A stretch of DNA of 32,070 nt. Source: Chloroflexota bacterium. GTDB lineage: Bacteria; Chloroflexota; UBA11872. The notes under the pieces are model-generated. The model was not told the origin of the DNA. It worked only from the letters and a program-made list of their open reading frames with translations, and ran no database searches. This document shows positions 32,018 through 32,070 of the stretch, piece by piece. Positions within the stretch are counted from its first letter, which is position 1; each line of letters starts with the position of its first letter. Where the stretch lies: positions 1-32,070 of the forward strand of contig JAPPLN010000112.1 in NCBI GenBank assembly GCA_028874175.1. Direction: 5' to 3'. The position numbers and the translations under genes were made by a program.

Positions 32018-32070
32018 TGGGGAAGGAGAGACTCGAACTCTCACGGAGAAATCTCCACGTGATCCTAAAT
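32018..32070 (-). tRNA. tRNA-Leu (partial, class II, 3' portion)
   Basis: Only the 3' half is inside the window, on the minus strand. The acceptor 3' strand CTTCCCC (32019-32025) is followed by discriminator A (32018). The T arm is GAGAG-TTCGAGT-CTCTC (32026-32042). A long variable arm with a GGAG/CTCC stem (about 32043-32063) identifies a class II tRNA, and the 3' side of the anticodon stem TTAGG lies at 32064-32068. Discriminator A favours Leu over Ser; the anticodon itself is beyond the end. CCA is not encoded. Confidence 0.8.

Noticed and set aside
1-32070. CRISPR arrays, prophage genes or insertion sequences
   Set aside because: No regularly spaced short repeats, phage structural genes or transposase genes were seen.

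Overview
The window is 32 kb of GC-rich bacterial DNA, beginning in a low-complexity poly-C contig end and ending inside a class II tRNA. The best guess for the source is a member of the Chloroflexota, possibly a marine or host-associated Dehalococcoidia/SAR202-like lineage. This is inference, not proof. It rests on Tat-type solute-binding lipoproteins with long Val-Glu-Lys repeat linkers after the lipobox, several enolase-superfamily paralogues, many Gfo/Idh/MocA oxidoreductases, and a tRNA-tig-clpP-clpX block.

Layout. (1) 0.5-4.3 kb: two tandem solute-binding lipoproteins, with no permease or ATPase beside them. (2) 4.5-11.5 kb, plus strand: a Gfo/Idh gene split by an in-frame TAA, two nearly identical Gfo/Idh genes each preceded by an exact parS site, an M20 metallopeptidase, a sulfatase that overlaps it, and a GNAT acetyltransferase. 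(3) 11.5-15.8 kb: an MDR dehydrogenase (minus), an enolase-superfamily sugar-acid dehydratase-like gene (plus), and a minus-strand Gfo/Idh plus aldo/keto reductase operon. (4) 16-19.6 kb: a membrane-anchored coiled-coil protein, two tandem tiny lipoproteins, an SDR dehydrogenase, a DUF418 membrane protein and a DUF5069 protein. (5) 19.6-23 kb: a non-coding stretch with twin hairpins, then two paralogous enolase-superfamily genes separated by a DUF2283 gene. (6) 23-27.7 kb: a heterodimeric ABC exporter pair and another Gfo/Idh gene. (7) 27.7-28.6 kb: a 60-bp structured repeat present twice just upstream of a NYN-domain ribonuclease-like gene. (8) 28.6 kb to the end, minus strand: clpX, clpP, tig and a partial tRNA-Leu.

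Much of the window fits uptake and oxidation of sugars or sugar acids, perhaps sulfated ones: binding proteins capture substrates, a sulfatase removes sulfate, enolase-superfamily enzymes dehydrate acid sugars, and Gfo/Idh, AKR, SDR and MDR enzymes carry out redox steps. No substrate can be named from sequence alone. The housekeeping block and the two parS sites suggest, by inference, a chromosomal and perhaps origin-proximal location.

The most notable observations are: a parS-plus-oxidoreductase unit duplicated in tandem; a 44-bp relic of the M20 peptidase between the duplicates, whose two differences are both synonymous; paired hairpins with compensatory changes; the repeated RNA-like element in front of the NYN gene; and a pair of tiny Tat-type lipoproteins of no family I recognise.
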